From Dendrobium chrysotoxum (Eukaryota; Streptophyta; Magnoliopsida; Asparagales; Orchidaceae), in assembly GCA_019925795.1 (NCBI GenBank), contig CM034298.1, positions 24,295,556-24,359,555 of the forward strand: DNA of 64,000 nucleotides, written 5' to 3'. Of the stretch, positions 58,191-64,000 are shown one piece after another. The notes below the pieces were generated by a model. The model worked only from the letters and a program-made list of their open reading frames with translations, searched no databases and was not told where the DNA came from. The position numbers and the translations under genes are program-made. The number at the start of each line of letters is the position of its first letter. The stretch's first letter is position 1.

Positions 58191-59819
58191 CAAACACATG
58201 AATGATTAGGCTCAAATGAGTTTTGTTTATTCCCCAAAATACTTACTATGCATCATGATGCGGGGAAAGTTATTTATTTTCATATATCTTCATAAGATAT
58301 TCTTTATATTTTGAAAAAATATATTTTACGGTAAAGAAACATATTGTTTGAAGATTTGGAACAGATTTGAAAAAAGTTTTTCATGAAAAATCTGAGTAGA
58401 CTTGAAGTTGCTTCTATAGAAAGACTTCTAAATTCAACTCTTTAGCATGTGGAGAAGATAAAACAACATTTTCAACTCACGAATCATAGAAGATGAAAAG
58501 TCAATTTTCAATATGAAGGGACATATTCATTTAAATCATTACTTAATGCTTTATATTAAGAACCCCCCTCTCATCTATTCAAATTTCATTCTTGATAATT
58601 TTATAAATACCCCTATGATAAAGTGAAATATAATGTTGAGATGATAATAGATTGCTTGCTTTGTTGACATTGTGATAGATAAGACTTGGTCCTCTCTCTA
58701 TAGAGGACTTGAAGGTCCTTATGTTAAAAAAATATTAAAATAATATTTAAATATTTTTTCTTCGACTCCTCTCCATAAATTTGGTATCAAAACAAATGTT
58801 TATAAGTGCCTGGTTGCTTGTGAGATGAATATGTGATTCTTTTATGTCAAGCTTTTTAATGAGATTGTCCTTTACATTTTGTTTTCCTAACTTATTCTTT
58901 TTTAAATAACTTATAGGCACTAAATGCTTATCTTATAGTAACAGTAGTCTGGTATTGGAAAGATTGCCCATGGGCTCTAAAATTTCTCTCTTGGCTTTGC
59001 TGAGTTTTGGTATTCTAGTTGAAATTTTTATAATGCAAATTGGATAAAACACTACCCATATATTTCATCATTATTTGGCAAAAGACTTTAAGATCTAGTT
59101 CTATGCTGCTCATAGGCTCAAACCCATATTGTTAATTATCCCTTCTTTGACGAGAGAGAATTTCAGATTAAGGCTAGTAGTTAGATACTAAGTGTTTATT
59201 ATATAATAGCATCAATTTTAATTTGAGGATTGAAAAGTTACAGCCGTTAACAGACGGTGTGGGGCGGGGGGGGGGGGGGGGGGATGATAATGAACATGAT
59301 CAAGATCCTATTATTTTATTTTTTCAGGTTGTCTTAGATCTTAGTCTAGTTAGTCAGCGAAGATAGTTGATCTAACTTGTTTGAATTATACTTGTTGATA
59401 ATCATGGGTTATGTTATCTAAGGAAACCTTATAAACATGGGATGGAAACATGTAAGGTGATGAATTTTTATTGACCTTAATTAACAGAGGGATTTGTGTC
59501 ATATCAAGTGTGCCATATGACTCATCGTTTAGGGGATTTAGGGCTATTGGAGAATAATCATGTTTTGGCCGTGACTATAATTTAATGATGCAATTTAGGG
59601 CTAATCACACGATTAGAGGGCCTTGATTGTAATTGCTTTCCTATGATACCATTTGGTGGCAAAATTATCGATTAGTGGACACTCGTGACCTCTATATTAG
59701 CAAGAGATTGTTTGAGAGTGAAAATATTGATATATTTGATAATATATTGACTTTGTGAGCTGTGATTATTTTTAAATTTATTCACACCGCACACTGCCCT
59801 CTTTCAAACAATGTAGGGT
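58191..59819. other. Unassigned DNA with poly-G tract
   Basis: It contains an 18-base G run at 59266-59283 and a PBS-like word TTTGGTATCAAAAC at 58788 without a supported LTR. No coding trace. Confidence 0.4.
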
Positions 59820-61596
59820 GCATTTGAGAAAAATCATATATTATAATTACAGAGCAACTAACCACCCAATAATATTTTCATAACAATAGTTCATATACCT
59901 CTACTCAGGACTCATCTTATAATATTAAAAAAACAAAACATGGATTTTTAAATTAACATGTTTCTAGTTAGCTTTCATATCTTTATCCTTGCCTTTTCCT
60001 ATAACAACAGTTAGAATAAAAATTTGGTGAGCTATGCGGCTCAAAAAAATATTCAATTCTAATATAATATTCGAGTGTATGAAACACAATACTTACCTGT
60101 GTATCAACAAACGGAAGTAAGAGCTGCATATACTCATTTAAAAGCAAATATGCATAGTATGGAATCATTTAACAGATAAAAATAATATTGCATGTAAAAA
60201 CTATGTTTATCTGAATCAACCATTCGAGTATGTCTCATAATCCCAATATCATTACCACATGTCACATACTACCAGCCTCATTAATATTGCCAAATGCATT
60301 CAATGAGTTAATCATACATTACGATATGAAATCATCCTTATACATTTTAGTTCATCAAATAACTTCCTTTTTTTTTAGCCTTAGAAATTGTCATGTCCAC
60401 ATGGTTAGGTCTAGGTCCACAGCTCGTAGGCACCAAAGATTGCACTACCTCTATCACCAATAGGCATTATATAATAGCCCGTAGGCTCCTGAGGTCGCAC
60501 CGCCTTTATTGCCAGTTGGCTTCATATCATAGCCCGTAGGCTCCTAAGGTTACATTGCCTCTATAGCCTGTAGGCTTCATATCATAGCCCGTAGACTTCA
60601 TATCATACCGATCGAGGTCTCACTGCCTCTACTGGGTTGCACTGCCCATTAGGGTCACATTTCCCCCTTCACTTACCACCTAGCATGGCAAATTCTCTGG
60701 CTTTTCTGATCATTGCATTTTCCCTTCCAAGTTGTGTGACACTTATATATAGAAACATGCATTTGCAGGCACATGCTATCGATACCCATTCATGTTGCAC
60801 TTCGATCTTCCTAATCATTCGCTAAGCAATGTTTACTAGAATCATTACATATACAAATCCTACAAATAACCTTGAGGCATTAAAGAATTTTCTCACCTTC
60901 AAGCACGAACTAACTTTCCTTAACTCTTTTCTCTTTCTCTTCTCTTCCTTCCCTAATTTCCTCTTCTTACTTAATTTTTTCTCCCTACTTCCCCGATTTC
61001 TTCTCCCTACTTTCCCGGCTTCCAAAATCCACCCTTACCAAACAGCTTCTTCACTCCCCATTTTAACCGACCAACCCAACACCTGCACTCAACCTAGCTC
61101 ACCACCCGAGCAACTTACCTCATTCAATCAACTCCACGACTAGCTGTAACTTCTGCTTTGGCCATGACCAGCTACAGCTTCCGATTTGGTCTTCCCCTCA
61201 TCCGCTCCAACATAAAATCGAAGACTTCCCTCATTAAGATGGCTCAGTTTAGGCAAAGTCTGAATTAAAGGTCTTGAGTTAGGATCTTTACCGAATTTCC
61301 CTTCCACTAAAACATTGCATGTAAGCCATCTGTCCCTCTATCTACCCTTAGCTACAGTAAAAATCATATTTGAATAACAAAATCATTTTATAACTTGGGT
61401 AAAAATACAAAAGATATTTAATTTCCTATCTTCCAATCCTTCGCAAATTAACCTATAGTTCTAAATATCAAATTGCTGCAATCAACGAGTAGAACGCGCA
61501 ATGACATGCTTATTGACGACTTTTAGGAATGTTGAGATTTTGGGGTATAATTTAATTAAAAAAATTTGTATTTTACATGAAAATTTGGGTATTATA
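59820..61596 (-). repeat. 3' LTR of a Tekay/Del-like Ty3/gypsy element (left end uncertain)
   Basis: The minus-strand start is TATAATACCCAAATTTTC at 61596, the decayed form of the TGTAATACCC start usual in this lineage, preceded by GGAGGGAAGAAT (polypurine tract). It matches 41900-42450 in reverse complement. It contains 55-bp tandem repeats (60421-60640). The open plus-strand frame 60829-61143 is an artefact of the CT-rich LTR. Confidence 0.65.
60421..60640 (-). repeat. 55-bp tandem repeats in the LTR
   Basis: Units start at 60421, 60476, 60531 and 60586 with an exact 55-base period; the last is partial. Each begins AGC(C/T)CGTAG and has a central GCACTACCTCTAT-like word. Confidence 0.93.
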
Positions 61597-62540
61597 ATTC
61601 TTCCCTCCTTATTAGAATTTTGTCTTTGAAATTCATACTTTTATATTTTATAATTAGGTGAGGGAACTTCTATCTCATATTTGCCTCTTTTTCTCATGTA
61701 GCCTCTTTAACTGATCTATGCTTCGCTTTTATTTTCACGTAAGGAATTGTTCCACTTTTCAATTCACGAACATTAAACTCTTATATCTCTTTAGGCTTCT
61801 CCATATATATCAAATTACTCTGTATATCAATTTCATCTTGTGGAACTTTTTAATTTTCATATGTATCCCATTTTCTGAGCATTGATATCTGAAAAATATT
61901 ATGTACATCAGGCCTGTCTGTAGCCAAGACTAGTCTATAGCAATTGTTCCCACTCTTTCGATAATCCTAAATGGGTCAATATATCTAGGATTCAACTTCG
62001 TGCCTTGGCCAAATCTAGAAATATCCTTCATTGGTCTAACTTTTAAGAAAACAAGGTCTCCTACTTCAAATTATATTATTTTATGCTTGGGGTCATGTAT
62101 TATTTCTGCAGTCGATTCTAGGCTGCTTTTAAATCTCTCTAATTAATCTGATTTTAATTACGGACCCAATAGCTCTCTCTTTCACTAATTTCAACCCAAC
62201 TCAAAGAAGTTCTACATTTTCTTCCATACAAAGTTTCATATGGTGTCATTTGGATGCTAGACTAGTAGCTATCATTATAGAAAAACTATATTAATGGAAT
62301 GTGATCTTTCCAACTACCTTCAAAATCTAAAATACAAACTCATAACAATCTTCTAGCATTTGAATTGCCCTTTTTGTTTGGTCATCAGTTTGCTGATGAA
62401 ATGCTATATACTAAACTGCAATTTTTGCCCCAAACTTTTATGACTAATCTTCCATAGTCGGGATGTAAATTATCTCTTTCTATTTGATCCAATGACCCTA
62501 GGAATTCCATGTAAATTAATGATTTATTTTAAAAATAACT
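61597..62540 (-). pseudogene. pol: Integrase C-terminus, GPY/F and chromodomain remnant
   Basis: Read on the minus strand from 62540 down: ELPG/LDQIERDNLH-like core end, DQTKRAIQMLED (family DGQTERTIQ.LED), KWHHMKLCMEENVEL, then LVFLKVRPMKDISRFGQ, TKLNPRYIDPFRIIERVG (GPY/F with G changed to D). VKEAT-stop-EKEANMR lies at about 61665-61705, the end of a chromodomain (family EEATWE). Stops and frame changes are frequent. It lies directly upstream (minus strand) of its polypurine tract and LTR. It is a second, distinct chromovirus lineage in this window. Confidence 0.8.
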
Positions 62541-63531
62541 TAGCTAATTTCCCCGCAAAATTAGTTTGTTGCTTTTGAATTTGTCACACAAGTTTTATCA
62601 ACTCCACTCATGATATGGAGGATCGGACATAGAGAGTTTGCTATTTTTTGAAAATGAAGAATGACTTTGAATGCCTTATGTAAACACAAATTAAAAACAA
62701 CTTAACGAGATTTATAGTTGAGTTTTCATTTGTGAATTTACTTGATTGCAATGAAAGTAGGACTTTAAAATCATTCTTCAATCTCAATTGCTTTTTGAGC
62801 TTGTTGCACAAGTCATCTCGACTCTAATTCCTTAAAATATGGAGGGTTGAACTTAGAATTGTGAATTATGATCTTGCTCTATATGCAAGGTGGCCCACTC
62901 GAGAATGTACAGATATGCATAAATTAAATTTTGAAAAAGAGAGCTTTGAAATTTTAAATTGATTGCATGATTTTTTCGAAGTAGTATGATTCTTAGAGCA
63001 AAGTAACTTCAAATCATCTTGTTTTTAGTTAGTGCATTATTTTTTGATTTTAGGTGTAAGCTTTGAGCACGTTTATAAAAGTAAATGCATACATTTCATT
63101 TTAATTTGAAATGTTTTCAAGTGATGCACATGCTTTTCGTACGATTGCACAACTTAGAGTTATCATAATTGATTTTTTTTATTACCTCCTGATGCATGCA
63201 AAAGACTTAAAATTGTCTAATTGTAATTATTTGTGAGTGTTATTTCCATTAAAATATGCGCATACATTTCATTGAATTTTTTAAATTATTGCATTCAATT
63301 CACTTTCATATCTATGGTTATGAATTCGGTTGTGAATGTTACAAGTTATGTTCTTGTTTTTGTAGGGAGACAAATTTCATTTTGAGTACATATATTGCCA
63401 CTTTTTGTTTGTTTTTTTATTTTCATTTTATGTTGTTTTCACCCAGAAGATTATTTGAAGTTTTTTATTTGAATGCTCAGTTAACTAAAAATTTTGGTAG
63501 TCTCATAATGTCTCCTCTGTATAGGGAGCAT
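62541..63531. other. Unassigned DNA with a degenerate two-fold repeat
   Basis: CACAAGTTTTATCAACTCCA...ATATGGAGGATCGGAC (62587-62628) recurs in diverged form at 62808-62851 (CACAAGTCATCTCGACTCTA...ATATGGAGGGTTGAAC). The open frame 63256-63534 is Phe/Cys-rich with no domain that I recognise. Confidence 0.4.
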
Positions 63532-64000
63532 TAGGGGGAGTGTTAGGCATACACACCACACCAACGAAAGCATTTATAGTCGGTGTCATGGTCTCCAAAA
63601 TCCACCACGCCGAAAAAGGCGTGTATAAGATGTCTACACTAGAAAAGTTGGCGACAAGCTTTTCCCCATTATGTTAAGAAATGTGCGTATATGGTTTGCT
63701 TGTTTTATCATAAGCCTTGCCGATGAGTTTTCTTATCATGCTAAGAAAAATGTGCATAGGTTCTGCTTATCGCGCCAAACACATCTCAAATGAGATTTTG
63801 AGAGTTTCAAAACATTTTATTTTATACCTATGGATGAGGTTGTGTTAATGAGATTTTGCGATGAAATGACGAATTTGGCAAGGCAAATACACACATTTCT
63901 TTTTTTTTTGAATTGTTTTCCTTTTCTCTTTTTTTCATTTCCTCTTTTCTTGTTTTATCTTCTTTTTTACTTCTCTATTTTTCATTTTTTTGTTCTATTT
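63532..64000 (+). repeat. Possible polypurine tract and LTR start (right end outside window)
   Basis: AGGGAGCATTAGGGGGAG directly precedes TGTTAGGCATACACACC at 63541, a PPT-LTR type junction. Inside it, CACGCC-gaaaaa-GGCGTG (63607-63624) is a stem-loop and AAGAAATGTGCGTAT/AAGAAAAATGTGCATAG recur. No partner LTR is in the window. Confidence 0.35.

Noticed and set aside
58780..58802. PBS-like word TTTGGTATCAAAAC
   Set aside because: No LTR boundary or partner could be found around it.
60829..61143. Plus-strand 104-codon frame
   Set aside because: It lies inside a minus-strand LTR in CT-rich sequence; the residues are composition-driven.
1..64000. tRNA genes
   Set aside because: No cloverleaf with A and B boxes was noticed; TGGTATCAGAGC-type words are primer binding sites, not tRNA genes. 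A tRNAscan-SE run would be needed to exclude them fully.

Overview
This window is AT-rich, repeat-dominated plant nuclear DNA. Angiosperm origin is inferred from the mix of element families: Ty3/gypsy chromovirus, Athila-type gag, SIRE-like Ty1/copia, L1 and RTE LINEs, a Cassandra-like LTR carrying 5S rRNA sequence, and hAT-like MITE ends. I see no host gene that I can name. The species, and whether it is a monocot or a dicot, cannot be decided from these sequences. Nearly every coding trace is a broken transposon gene. The only uninterrupted host-like reading frame of interest is a 71-codon ORF at 35049-35264.

Layout. 1-5756: a chromovirus with its 5' LTR cut by the window edge, gag, protease, RT-RNase H, integrase with a chromodomain, and a 3' LTR. 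7277-7654: a Cassandra-like LTR piece. 7655-14845 (minus strand): a non-autonomous Athila-type element with gag plus a 'putative plant transposon protein' but no pol. 14846-35764: a host segment split by an L1 LINE, which is itself split by an 8.0-kb SIRE-like element (15676-23710) and a 10.1-kb gag-only element arranged LTR-INT-LTR-INT-LTR (23981-34057, TSD TGGTG). 35765-39863: unassigned DNA with MITE-like ends and a microsatellite. 39864-41334: an RTE LINE. 41336-42772: an LTR remnant. 43234-46324: a MITE split by an L1 LINE with a perfect 19-bp TSD. 45953-48685: a second, more decayed copy of the 15-35 kb host segment, split by another SIRE-like LTR that ends in five tandem 21-bp primer-binding-site repeats. 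48686-49130 (minus): a copia RNase H fragment. 52550-55860: a dense array of short inverted repeats. 57120-58190: a CpG-rich block followed by TCGATT-rich sequence. 59820-62540 (minus): LTR plus integrase/chromodomain remnant of a Tekay/Del-like element. 62541-64000: unassigned, with a possible LTR start at 63541.

How the parts relate. The main story is layered insertion. An ancestral segment (MITE edge plus a GC-rich ORF region) was duplicated in direct orientation about 11 kb apart at today's ORF copies. One copy received a LINE, and that LINE later received two LTR elements. The other copy received a different LINE and a different LTR. Two retroelement families here carry dense dispersed quasi-palindromic words: GATCGTAC-T-GTACGATC in SIRE-type LTRs, and AGCATTGCAATGCT-like words in the Athila-type element. 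The 3.3-kb array at 52.5-55.9 kb is built almost wholly of short stem-loops with several recurring stem families; it is the part of the window that known feature types explain least.
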